Notes: a model not told the origin generated them from the sequence alone. Positions 1 to 6,868 are shown, counted from the stretch's first letter. The stretch: DNA of 13,089 nt from CAXSEF01 sp964236585 (GCA_964236585.1 CAXSFE010000105.1:1-13089); one strand, 5' to 3'. Numbers and translations: made by a program.

Positions 1-164
1 TCGACGGCGCCGTCAGCGACGACCACGCGGTCAACCAGCAGTTCGAGCAGCGCCCGTTTCTGGTCGAAGTCGGCGCCTGCCAAGCCCGCGCAAACACGGC
101 GGCAGAACGCCTCGGCGTGGTCTGCCAGGGTGGCCTGGATCTGGCCGTGCCGGACTTCTCGACG
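1..164 (-). pseudogene. C-terminal remnant of a large serine recombinase
   Basis: Read on the minus strand, positions 164 to 3 give an uninterrupted frame containing AEAFCRRV, then GADFDQKRALLELLVDRVVV. This is the pattern of the C-terminal helical region of resolvase/invertase-type recombinases with a zinc ribbon and recombinase domain, whose usual form is a QRRQLVELLIDRVVVTD-like motif. An in-frame TAG at 165-167 lies directly upstream and there is no plausible start codon, so the catalytic serine domain is absent and this cannot be an intact gene. The frame leaves the window on the left, where the true C-terminus would lie. I infer that the left end is a decayed integrase cut off near 165 by a rearrangement. 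Recognition is from memory of the family motif. Confidence 0.6.
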
Positions 165-272
165 CTAAGTCACCACGTTGGCAAACTCTTCTGGTCGGCT
201 TCGTCGCACTGGCCGTCCTGCAGCCCCGGGCCTACCCTCGGGCCGCCAGCACCGGGTCAGGCGGAGCAGATC

Positions 273-2072
273 ATGCCAACACTAAAACAATGCCGCCGTG
301 GCGATGCCGAAGTGCCGACCGGCAAGCCGGTCGATCGCCACAACCTGCAGGAGCGCCTCGCGACGATCCTGCTGGAAGCATTCGGGTTCGTCTCACCCGG
401 CTGTGTCGCCGACACGGTGCAGATCTGGCTGGAGCGCCTGGACCTATCAGTGCTGACTTCGACGCAGGCGGCTGCGTTGATGGCCGAAGCCTTCATGATG
501 GCGAACACCCTGGCGGTGTTCACCCCCTCGGCTGGTGGCACCCTTGCCGTTGACCGTCTCCTCCGTGCTCGCAGGCCGGTGGACCCGGTAGATGCCGCCG
601 TGATCGCCGTGCTGCGGCAAAGTCAGTTCAGGCTGGTGTCGGTGCTGGATGCCGGCACTGACGGCACGACACGGCTACAGGATCTGGCGTCGGACCAGAT
701 CATCCAGCTTCATGGCTTGTCCTGGACGGCTGCTCTTGCAGGGCTGCACCTGGCCGCGTGGCTCGCCCCGCTGCCAGCCGGAGGCTTTGCCTGCGTCGGT
801 GACGTCACGCCCCTCGACGAGGCTGCGTTGGCCGTTGCGACGAGCTCCGTGCGGGTGGGCCGGGCTGGTCTGGTCAACCCAGTCCGCTGCGCCGAGAGCG
901 TATACCGCCAGGTCCTGCGCCACGGCACCTTGCAAGTCCCAGGGCTGAACGTGCCGCTGTCAGGACAGGAGGACGAATACGCAGAGGACGGGGACGAGCT
1001 CGACGCCATCGCCCTGGATTGGGCTCGGCCGGACGCGGAACGCGATCCCGATGACGTGCAGTTCGTGCGGGCGCAAACCGGTCTCGACACACTGCTGGCC
1101 ATGCTGGCCTCGGCGGCAAACACCCGCGAGCACGGCCTGCCGGAGCTTTCGGGCGCCTACGGCACCATTGCACTGATCCAGCTGGAGACGATGCAGCGCC
1201 GGGCCGCGGCGGGGTCAGGCTCGCTGCGGATAGGGGCCGTGTCGACGGCGCTGGACGCCGCTATTGCTGCCGGTGACATCTCTCCAGCTGCCCGCGCCAT
1301 CTTCGATGTCCTGCGACGGCAGCTGGAGGCCGCGTTCGCGGTGGGCCGGGCGCCGGATACGGAGCTCGACAAGCTGATCGGCCGCATCCAGGCGCTGCGC
1401 GCCAAGACGGTCGAGCAAGGCTGCACCGAGCATGAGGCGCTGGCTGCGGCCGAGAAGGTCGCCGAACTGCTGGACCGCTACGGGCTGAGCCTGGGCGAGC
1501 TGGATCTGCAGCAGCAGTCCTGCGAGGGCGTGGCGGTCGAGACGTCACGCAAGCAGGCCGGACCGCTCGACGACTGCGTGCCGGCGATGGCGGCTTTCTT
1601 CGACTGCCGGGTCTGGGGTGAGAAGGCCAGTGGCGGCACGTTGCGCTACGTGTTCTTCGGCCTGCCCGCGGATGTGGCGGCGGCACGCTACCTGTATGAG
1701 CTCGTCGAGCAGGCCTTCGCCCGGGAGGCAGCGCTGTTCAAGGCCGGCGAGACCTACACGGAGATGCCGGCCCGGCTGCGCCGCACCGCGACAAACTCGT
1801 TCCAGATCGGGCTCGGCCGGGGCATCACCGCCAAGCTGCAGGCGCTGCAGGCGCTGCGGGCAGAGCGGGAGACGGGGCTGCGAGGATCATCCGGACGGGA
1901 CTTGGTCGTGGTCAAGGCCGGTCTGGTCGAGGCGGAGCTGTCCGGCCTGGGACTGAGCCTGCGGACGCGCAACCGTTCAGTCGGGCGGCGCGTGCTGAGC
2001 GAGGCGTTCGATCAAGGACATACCGCCGGGCTGGGCTTCTCCTACACACCGGGCATTGCCGCAGCGCACTGA
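273..2072 (+). CDS. DUF2786-domain protein with long uncharacterised N-terminus
   Basis: The product is 599 residues. The only region I recognise is the C-terminal third. Residues about 365-405 form a DUF2786-like helical pair (LIGRIQALRAKT, then HEALAAAEKVAELLDRYGLS). They are followed, to about residue 540, by the associated domain with SFQIGLGRGITAKL and a conserved-looking LVVVKAGLVEAEL segment. Proteins of this group are common on proteobacterial plasmids and phages and have no established biochemical role. Residues 1-360 match nothing I know; they are rich in Ala/Leu helices with an acidic stretch near residues 230-260. I chose the ATG at 273 because GGAG (263-266) precedes it at good spacing. 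The frame is open back to a GTG at 117, but that start would overlap the recombinase remnant and has no ribosome site. The gene is convergent with scpA, 64 bases apart. Confidence 0.75.
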   Translation: MPTLKQCRRGDAEVPTGKPVDRHNLQERLATILLEAFGFVSPGCVADTVQIWLERLDLSVLTSTQAAALMAEAFMMANTLAVFTPSAGGTLAVDRLLRARRPVDPVDAAVIAVLRQSQFRLVSVLDAGTDGTTRLQDLASDQIIQLHGLSWTAALAGLHLAAWLAPLPAGGFACVGDVTPLDEAALAVATSSVRVGRAGLVNPVRCAESVYRQVLRHGTLQVPGLNVPLSGQEDEYAEDGDELDAIALDWARPDAERDPDDVQFVRAQTGLDTLLAMLASAANTREHGLPELSGAYGTIALIQLETMQRRAAAGSGSLRIGAVSTALDAAIAAGDISPAARAIFDVLRRQLEAAFAVGRAPDTELDKLIGRIQALRAKTVEQGCTEHEALAAAEKVAELLDRYGLSLGELDLQQQSCEGVAVETSRKQAGPLDDCVPAMAAFFDCRVWGEKASGGTLRYVFFGLPADVAAARYLYELVEQAFAREAALFKAGETYTEMPARLRRTATNSFQIGLGRGITAKLQALQALRAERETGLRGSSGRDLVVVKAGLVEAELSGLGLSLRTRNRSVGRRVLSEAFDQGHTAGLGFSYTPGIAAAH

Positions 2073-2136
2073 TCTCGCATGTCCTCCTTCAGCTATAGAA
2101 TGCGGTGTCTGTCCGGCCTCGGGTTAGCCTTCCTAT

Positions 2137-2994
2137 TCAGGCCTGCGCCTCGACCCTGATCGTACCGAACGCGTCGTCCTGTCGCAGCGCGAGTTGCCCC
2201 TCTCGCGAGAGTTCGAGGCCGGCGACAAGGGTGCTTGCGACGGCGGCTCTCGCCTTGAGGTCTCGGTCCGGTTCGTGTGCGGGGATCGCGGGCAGGAAAT
2301 GTCGCAGCTCCGTGCCCTGCGAAGCCTGGTCGAGCAGGGACCTGATGCGAGCGATGGCCTGGGCGACGCTCCACAGGGTGGGCGGCCGGGGCGCGTAGAC
2401 CGGCTTGTCCGCAGGCTGGATGGCACTTGTGCGCAGGACGACGAGGCAGGCCTGCATGAGCGCCATGTAGGAGACAGTGCGCGGGTCCGGTCCGCGGCCG
2501 GGCCTGGCGAACACGTCGTGCCCGAGCTGCGGGCGTGCCTGCAGCCAGGCCGCCGCGGCCCTGACCTGCGCCATGCGGTCCAGCCTGTGCAGCTCGGCGT
2601 CTGCGTCGCGGTGTGCCGCCGCCGCGACCTCCGGGCTGGCCGGTGCCAGCAGGCGGGAGCGCAGCAGCACGAGGCGGCTGGCTGTGACCACCCAGTCGGC
2701 GCGGCGCTCGATGGCGACCTGGCGCAGCCGGCCGTCGAGCTCGGCGAGGAACTGCTCGATCAGCTCCAGGATCGACAGCCGGCCCAGGTCGAGGCGCTGG
2801 CGCCCGGCGAGGTCGAGCAGCAGGTCCATCGGCCCGTCGTAGCCATCCAGGTGCAGCACCGGTGCTGCGGGCGCGCGCAGCGGCGTGTCCCAGTCGTCCC
2901 ACAGTGCGTCGCCGGTGCCCTGGCCTGCCCCGCTCTCCCCTGCCCCGACCACTTCGGCCTCGGATGCCTCGCCCCCGGACTTGTGCTCAGGCAC
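2137..2994 (-). CDS. scpA: Segregation and condensation protein A (ScpA, kleisin)
   Basis: The product is 285 residues and fits the ScpA kleisin, which bridges SMC heads and recruits ScpB in chromosome condensation. Residues 1-45 are a non-conserved acidic/Gly tail. Residues 49-83 hold the N-terminal SMC-neck-binding signature (LDGYDGPMDLLLDLAGRQRL, then ELIEQFL). Residues 245-285 form the C-terminal winged helix (AAVASTLVAGLELSREGQL, then FGTIRV). The start is the GTG at 2994, eight bases inside the end of the upstream gene (its stop is 2989-2987). There is no clear ribosome site, so translation is probably coupled. It is the last gene of the vapB-led operon. Normally scpB follows scpA; here the next gene is the convergent DUF2786 gene, and no SMC or ScpB is in the window. 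It could act with chromosomal SMC-ScpB or with a plasmid-borne partner elsewhere. Confidence 0.88.
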   Translation of the reverse strand: MPEHKSGGEASEAEVVGAGESGAGQGTGDALWDDWDTPLRAPAAPVLHLDGYDGPMDLLLDLAGRQRLDLGRLSILELIEQFLAELDGRLRQVAIERRADWVVTASRLVLLRSRLLAPASPEVAAAAHRDADAELHRLDRMAQVRAAAAWLQARPQLGHDVFARPGRGPDPRTVSYMALMQACLVVLRTSAIQPADKPVYAPRPPTLWSVAQAIARIRSLLDQASQGTELRHFLPAIPAHEPDRDLKARAAVASTLVAGLELSREGQLALRQDDAFGTIRVEAQA

Positions 2995-3559
2995 GGCCGT
3001 AGTCCGGCCTGAGGTCGAGCACGAGGCGGGGCCGTCCGCTGCGGATGCGCAGCAGGGCCTGCCACGGGCTCCAGTCGGCGGCGTGGAACTCCACCACCAC
3101 CCTGGCGGTGCGGGTGCGGCGGCGATCCTCCCCCGTGTCGAGGACCCGGACGTGGCGCAGCGCCTGCAGGGTGCCCCAGTGCGCCTGCAGCCAGCGGTCG
3201 CTGGCCGGGTCGTCCGGCCCGAGCCGCAGCACGGTGTCGGGCACCGGCACCAGGCGGTGGAGGTCGAGCGGGCAGACGCTGGCGCGGCGCACCTGGTCCA
3301 GCACGCGCTCGTGGTGGGCGCCGACGGCGTGGCGCAGGGCGCGGGCCAGGCCGCGCGCCTCCGCCCCCTGGGTGGCCATGGGCGCCAGCAGCCGCGCCTC
3401 CTCGGCGTCAAGGTCGAGGTGCCAGGGGATGGCAGACGCGCCGAGGGCGGCCGCCCGGAACGCGGCCACCTCCTCTGCCGGCCCGCTGACCACCAGCTCA
3501 TGGCGCAGCCAGTCGGTGTGCGCGGGCGCGAGGCTGACCTCCTCCCAATCCGGGGTCAT
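2987..3559 (-). CDS. YubB/Api92-like ferredoxin-fold protein (DUF1281-type)
   Basis: The product is 190 residues. Its pattern resembles plasmid and phage YubB/Api92-like proteins: an N-terminal strand HELVVSGPAEEVAAF (residues 20-34), a middle HRLVPVPDTV (101-110) equivalent to their IPMPE motif, HWGT at 127-130 equivalent to NWGTKW, and a C-terminal FHAADWSPWQAL (158-169) equivalent to the TPWSPP segment. The family has no established activity. The ATG at 3559 shares an ATGA with the stop of the upstream recombinase-like gene, and its own stop lies inside the start of scpA, so it is translationally locked between the two. This suggests, but does not prove, a shared complex or process with ScpA. 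Assignment is by motif order only; overall identity to the family is probably low. Confidence 0.62.
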   Translation of the reverse strand: MTPDWEEVSLAPAHTDWLRHELVVSGPAEEVAAFRAAALGASAIPWHLDLDAEEARLLAPMATQGAEARGLARALRHAVGAHHERVLDQVRRASVCPLDLHRLVPVPDTVLRLGPDDPASDRWLQAHWGTLQALRHVRVLDTGEDRRRTRTARVVVEFHAADWSPWQALLRIRSGRPRLVLDLRPDYGRA

Positions 3560-4389
3560 GCGGTGCGCGCCTGGAAGCTTCTCCTCAGCGCCTGGGGCGA
3601 CACCCGCTCGCCTGCGGGCCCATTCAGCCCGGCCAGGGCGGCACGGCGGCGCAGGATCTTCCACACGCCGTTGCCGGTGAGCCGGTCCTCAAGGGTGCCG
3701 GCGGCGGTGATGCGCGGGAACACCGGGCCATACTCGATGCCGGCACGGCGCAGCCAAGCCTCCATCGCGCGCACCGCGCACAGGGCCACCTCCACGCCGC
3801 GGGCAACGACGACCTCGGCACCACCGCCGGCACGAGCCCGCACCGAGAGGTGCAGGGTCATGCCTTGTGCGGTGAAACGCACGTCGTCGTGGTCGAGCGC
3901 CACCAGCTCGGAGCGTCGCAGCCCTGCTGCGAAGCTCGCCAGCAACAGGGCACGGTCGCGGCAGGCGGCAAGACCGCGGCCTGCTCCCTCAGGCAGATCG
4001 CAGGTCGCAACCAGCCGCCGGATCTCGGCCTCGGCGAAGGTTGCGGCCCGCCTTGGACGAGGGGCGCGGGCCGTCAGGCCGGCCAGGGTGCGGGCGACGA
4101 GCGGGTCGCTGCCGAGCCAGGGCTGGCCGGCGCTGCGATGCCGATGGGCCAGGGCGGCCAGGACCCTGCGCAGGCCGCTGGATCCGAGACGGGCGCTGCA
4201 GGCGTCGAGGTAGGCGGCCACGATGTGCGGCGCGGCGGGCAGGCACTCCGCATCCTGCGCCCGGCACCAGGCCTGAAAGGCCACCCAGGCGACGGCATAG
4301 ATCCGCCCGGTCGCGGGCGAAAGCGCCAGCCTGACCGCGCGCGATACTCCAGGTGCAAGAATGGGTTCGGCCAGGCCCGCCTCGGTCAT
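3556..4389 (-). CDS. Truncated, catalytically inactive tyrosine recombinase-like protein
   Basis: The product is 277 residues. Residues about 20-105 are a SAM-like core-binding domain (TGRIYAVAWVAFQAWC). Residues 115-277 are a partial catalytic domain. Arg I is present (R158 in AAGLRRSELVALD). The beta-hairpin lysine is missing (RARAGGGAEV at 185-193, where the neighbouring recombinase has RRSKTDQRG). The HxxR box reads QALR (Q266, R269), and the protein ends eight residues after R269, so the third-motif His/Trp and the nucleophilic Tyr are absent. No remnant of the missing end appears in the other frames downstream. The truncation is not a random nonsense mutation: its TGA forms ATGA with the next start, and its own ATG forms ATGA with the vapC stop. 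I infer a domesticated DNA-binding or regulatory protein that cannot cleave DNA. Confidence 0.8.
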   Translation of the reverse strand: MTEAGLAEPILAPGVSRAVRLALSPATGRIYAVAWVAFQAWCRAQDAECLPAAPHIVAAYLDACSARLGSSGLRRVLAALAHRHRSAGQPWLGSDPLVARTLAGLTARAPRPRRAATFAEAEIRRLVATCDLPEGAGRGLAACRDRALLLASFAAGLRRSELVALDHDDVRFTAQGMTLHLSVRARAGGGAEVVVARGVEVALCAVRAMEAWLRRAGIEYGPVFPRITAAGTLEDRLTGNGVWKILRRRAALAGLNGPAGERVSPQALRRSFQARTA

Positions 4390-4808
4390 GAAAGGACCCA
4401 TGGATCGACGAGGGCGAGGCCGTAGCCGTCGAAGTCGGCGGTATTGCGCGTGGCGAGGGTCGCCCCGTGTGCCAGAGCCATTCCGCCGATCAGAGCGTCG
4501 AGGACAGCGACGGGCCGGCCGACCTGTTCCCGCATACTCCTGGCGCGGGCGTAGCCGCGCGCGCAGCTGTCGTCGAAGGACAGGACGCGCGAGGAGAAGC
4601 CCGCCTTGCAGAACGCTTCGAAGTCGCTCTCGATCTCGTCGCGGCGGCGGCCGTCCGGCAGCCGCGCGATGCCGTGGCGGAGTTCGGCCATGACCAGGCT
4701 CGGGACGAACAGCTGGCCGAGCGGTTGGCTCTCGATGAACGCTGCGACGAGCGGGTTGGGATACGGCTTCATGACCTCGGACACCACGTTGGTGTCGAGC
4801 AGGATCAC
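4386..4808 (-). CDS. vapC: PIN-domain toxin, VapC/FitB family
   Basis: The product is 140 residues, normal for VapC/FitB. PIN-domain nucleases of this type cleave RNA (tRNA or rRNA in characterised members) with Mg2+ held by acidic residues. Here these are D5 (MILLDTNVVSE), E42 (MAELRHG), D104 (VLDALIGGMA) and D125 (TRNTADFDGYG). The closing VDPW is typical of FitB-like members. The start is a GTG at 4808 overlapping the vapB stop (GTGA), and its stop overlaps the ATG of the recombinase-like gene (ATGA). All key acidic residues are present, so the toxin is expected to be active and neutralised by the preceding antitoxin. Confidence 0.92.
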   Translation of the reverse strand: MILLDTNVVSEVMKPYPNPLVAAFIESQPLGQLFVPSLVMAELRHGIARLPDGRRRDEIESDFEAFCKAGFSSRVLSFDDSCARGYARARSMREQVGRPVAVLDALIGGMALAHGATLATRNTADFDGYGLALVDPWVLS

Positions 4809-5080
4809 GGCTCGCGCTCAGCCCTATCAAGATCAAGCGGAGATCGATCGCGATCGATGGATCGGGCGGGAAGCTTGAGCTCGATGCCGCGATCGAGCCC
4901 GAACACCTGCCTCGCAATGCGCATCAGGCTGACCGGTTGCTGTGTGCTGGCGTCGCGAGCGAGCGCGAGGCGCAGGGTCTCCCGAACCTCCTCCTCGAGA
5001 GAGCGGCCATGCTGCCGGGCCTGTGCCTTGAGGCGGGCATGCAGCGTGTCATCAAGCTTGCGGATCAGCAGGTTCGCCAC
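4805..5080 (-). CDS. vapB: FitA/VapB-type ribbon-helix-helix antitoxin
   Basis: The product is 91 residues. Residues 2-42 form a ribbon-helix-helix DNA-binding domain of the FitA type (MANLLIRKLDDTLHARLKAQ, then GRSLEEEVRETLRLAL). The remaining about 48 residues are the toxin-wrapping tail, ending in a highly charged RSIDRDRSPLDLDRAEREP. Such antitoxins bind their own promoter as dimers, alone or with the toxin. The start is a GTG at 5080, with GGAG (minus strand, 5094-5091) ten bases upstream. It is the first gene of the five-gene operon, so its autoregulation would also set expression of the recombinase-like, YubB-like and ScpA proteins. An inverted repeat fitting a FitA operator lies 32-49 bases upstream. 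Confidence 0.9.
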   Translation of the reverse strand: MANLLIRKLDDTLHARLKAQARQHGRSLEEEVRETLRLALARDASTQQPVSLMRIARQVFGLDRGIELKLPARSIDRDRSPLDLDRAEREP

Positions 5081-5111
5081 GGCGCAGCATCTCCAACAAA
5101 CCAGGCAATCT

Positions 5112-5129
5112 TGCTAGCACATGATAGCA
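5112..5129 (-). promoter_or_regulatory. Putative FitA-type operator and extended -10 of the vapBC-scpA operon
   Basis: On the plus strand TGCTAGCA (5112-5119) and TGATAGCA (5122-5129) form an inverted repeat with one mismatch and a 2-bp centre. On the minus strand the second half reads TGCTATCA, which I remember as the half-site bound by gonococcal FitA, although there the spacing is larger. The same bases give an extended -10 for vapB (TG-C-TATCAT, minus strand, hexamer at 5126-5121), about 40 bases before the start codon. I see no convincing -35. Overlap of operator and -10 fits autorepression by the antitoxin. Confidence 0.55.
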
Positions 5130-5261
5130 GAGAAAGCCAGGCGGGATTTGGGTGCGGCCGCAACCGGATCCGAACGCCAAAAAGTCTCCGAAATAAGGCA
5201 AAACCGCATTTGCTTGTAGCAAAGCACGGAAACATTGTTCAAGCTTGCAGTGGCCGCTCGG

Positions 5262-5295
5262 GAAACCACGCAACCCGTTGTTTAATCATGGTTTC
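5262..5295. repeat. Nested inverted repeat upstream of the tyrosine recombinase
   Basis: The 7-bp arms GAAACCA (5262-5268) and TGGTTTC (5289-5295) are perfect complements separated by 20 bases. Inside them CAAC and GTTG (5271-5274, 5277-5280) form a second small dyad. The candidate -10 TTTAAT (5281-5286) lies within the structure. Function is unknown; an operator or a recombinase core site are the likely options. Confidence 0.35.
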
Positions 5296-5343
5296 TCTCC
5301 GTAGGCGCCCTGCGGCTGCCCTTTCCCTTCCCCTCCGACGCCA

Positions 5344-5375
5344 TTACGTCCGCTAATCGCGCTTTGCAGACGTAA
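5344..5375. repeat. Inverted repeat TTACGTC-N18-GACGTAA before the recombinase start
   Basis: Perfect 7-bp arms at 5344-5350 and 5369-5375 are separated by 18 bases. The right arm ends 23 bases before the chosen ATG of the recombinase gene, in its leader. The spacing is too long for a dif-type 6-bp centre, but two-turn spaced half-sites suit a dimeric regulator. No function can be assigned from the sequence. Confidence 0.35.
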
Positions 5376-5398
5376 CCGTGCGCGGCTACACAGGGCGA

Positions 5399-6631
5399 AT
5401 GGATACGAACAGCACGAACCAGCCCGGACAGGGCAGCCAGGACAGCCTGACCGGGGGGGCCAGGCAGGCCGAGGGGACTAGCGCGGGCGCCGCCACGGAC
5501 ACCGGGGCCGGTCCCCCCTCCCCTGCCCCACCGGACAACGCTGGCGCCGCGGACCTGGAGGCCGCCCTCTTCCAGACGGGGACAGACCCCGACGGCGCCA
5601 CCCTGGTCGCCACCCTGCAGGACCTGCACCAGCGCGCCGCCGGTTACGCCACCCGCGCCCGCGGCCCCGGCACCCTGCGCACCTACCGCTCCGCCTGGCG
5701 CGCCTACCAGGGCTGGTGCGCAGAGCTCGGACGCGCCCCGCTCTGCGGTGACCCCGGGCTGCTCGCCATGTATGCCGTGCACTGCGCCGACCGCGGCCTC
5801 AGCGTCTCCAGCCTGCGCGTTCACCTCGCCGCCATTTTGGCCGCCCACAGGCTCGCCGGTGTGGCACTCGACGCAGGCGACCCGCGCCTCGCCATGGTCG
5901 TCGAGGGCATCGTGCGCAGCAGGGGCACCCGCCCGCGCCGGCAGGCCGCCGCCGCCGTCCCGGAGATGCTGCGCCGCCTGCTCGCCACCCGCCCTGCCCC
6001 GCCCTCCCCGCTCGGACTGCGCGACCGCGCCCTGCTGCTGCTGGGCTTCGCCGCAGCCCTGCGACGCTCCGAGCTGGTGGCACTCAACTGCGGCGACGCC
6101 ACCCCCGTCGCAGGGCGCGGCCTGCGCGTGCTGGTGCGCCGCTCCAAGACCGACCAGCGCGGCGCCGGCCAGGAGGTCGCCATCCGACCCAACCACGCAG
6201 AGCCGGCACTGTGCCCCGTGCTCGCCCTTGAGGCCTGGCTCGTGGTGCGCCGCCAAGCCGGCGATCTCGACGGCCTGTCGCCGGACGAGGCCGCGGACGC
6301 GCCGCTGTTCGTGGGGATGAGCAAGGCCGGACGCCTGTCGCCCGCCGGGCTAAGCGACCGTGCGGTCTCGCGCCTCGTCGGCCAGGCCGCGCGCGACGCA
6401 GGCCTCGAGCGGCCAGAGCGCTTCTCCGGGCACTCGCTGCGCGCGGGCTTTGCCACCGCCGCCGGGGAGGCCGGCGTCGACCTCGCCCACCTCATGCGCC
6501 AGACTCGCCATAAGTCAGCAGACGTCGCGCTGGCCTATCTCAGGCCAGCAGACCTCTGGCGCAACAACCCGACACAGGCCGTCTGGGACGCCAGCGCGAG
6601 GGACAAGGACGGAGTCGACCCTGCCTTTTGA
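5399..6631 (+). CDS. Tyrosine recombinase/integrase with complete catalytic set
   Basis: The product is 410 residues. Residues 1-65 are a low-complexity Gly/Ala/Pro/Ser tail. Residues about 75-175 form the core-binding domain (LRTYRSAWRAYQGWC). Residues 185-385 form the catalytic domain with all expected residues: R222 (ALRRSELVALN), K250 (RRSKTDQRG), H345 and R348 (GHSLRAGF), H371 (TRHKSAD) and the nucleophile Y380 (ALAYLRP). It should cut and rejoin DNA at paired sites, for example to resolve plasmid multimers or to integrate and excise. The ATG at 5399 is preferred over the in-frame GTG at 5378; the ATG has only a weak GGG three bases upstream. The protein shares its layout with the dead recombinase encoded divergently, so the two could be paralogues. 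Confidence 0.85.
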   Translation: MDTNSTNQPGQGSQDSLTGGARQAEGTSAGAATDTGAGPPSPAPPDNAGAADLEAALFQTGTDPDGATLVATLQDLHQRAAGYATRARGPGTLRTYRSAWRAYQGWCAELGRAPLCGDPGLLAMYAVHCADRGLSVSSLRVHLAAILAAHRLAGVALDAGDPRLAMVVEGIVRSRGTRPRRQAAAAVPEMLRRLLATRPAPPSPLGLRDRALLLLGFAAALRRSELVALNCGDATPVAGRGLRVLVRRSKTDQRGAGQEVAIRPNHAEPALCPVLALEAWLVVRRQAGDLDGLSPDEAADAPLFVGMSKAGRLSPAGLSDRAVSRLVGQAARDAGLERPERFSGHSLRAGFATAAGEAGVDLAHLMRQTRHKSADVALAYLRPADLWRNNPTQAVWDASARDKDGVDPAF

Positions 6632-6868
6632 ACGTCATTCCCTGCAGCTGCATGTCATCCAGGCGGATAGCAGCCTGCCCCGCGCCTTGGACACTTACCC
6701 GACGGACGGCATCTACTCGCCGCTGCACCAGTCGGCGTCTCAGGCGTGGCATGCGTCGCCGTCAAGTGGTCTGACTAGGCCACATCGGGTGGTTCAGAGG
6801 AAACCTTAGTTCAGCATGACGCCGAGCGTTGACCAGCAAAAACGCGCCACGGCGTAACTGGCCAATTT
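6632..6868. other. Intergenic stretch before the parA promoter, no gene seen
   Basis: I see no coding region here with support on either strand. The short frames that cross it lack family resemblance or a ribosome site. A TTGACC at 6829-6834 could be an extra upstream -35 for parA, but no good -10 follows. No strong terminator is visible after the recombinase stop (6629-6631). Confidence 0.4.

Larger units (their letters stand above)
5081..5398. other. Divergent intergenic control region between vapB and the intact recombinase
   Basis: These 318 bases hold no gene I can support. They contain the vapB operator (5112-5129), then an AT-richer stretch (about 5167-5250) with a short hairpin TTTGCT-TGT-AGCAAA (5209-5223). 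There are two longer inverted repeats: GAAACCA/TGGTTTC (5262-5268 and 5289-5295), enclosing CAAC-CC-GTTG (5271-5280), and TTACGTC/GACGTAA (5344-5350 and 5369-5375). A TTTAAT at 5281-5286 could be a plus-strand -10 for the recombinase gene, but no matching -35 is visible. The inverted repeats may be recombinase binding sites or operators. Confidence 0.45.

Noticed and set aside
117..272. Earlier GTG start for the DUF2786 gene
   Set aside because: It has no ribosome site and overlaps the recombinase remnant; the ATG at 273 has GGAG at proper spacing.
2073..2136. Bidirectional terminator between the DUF2786 gene and scpA
   Set aside because: The only dyad is GGCCT/AGGCC with a loop of about 20 bases and no T-run, so it is not convincing.
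2885..4213. Long plus-strand open frame (442 codons) opposite the recombinase-like, YubB-like and ScpA genes
   Set aside because: Antisense to three genes with recognisable domains and exact stop/start overlaps. Composition is Ala/Arg/Pro-rich shadow sequence of high-GC DNA, with no ribosome site or family resemblance.
4390..4917. Upstream extension of the truncated recombinase frame through vapC and vapB
   Set aside because: This part overlaps vapC and vapB in another frame and carries no recombinase sequence. The ATG at 4389 forms ATGA with the vapC stop.
5344..5375. dif/Xer-type recombination core
   Set aside because: Arms are only 7 bp with an 18-bp centre, not 11-6-11, and no dif consensus is visible. 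Kept only as an unexplained inverted repeat.
5282..6256. Minus-strand frame of 324 codons opposite the intact tyrosine recombinase
   Set aside because: The plus-strand gene has a full catalytic set; this frame is Gly/Ala low-complexity and has no start signal.
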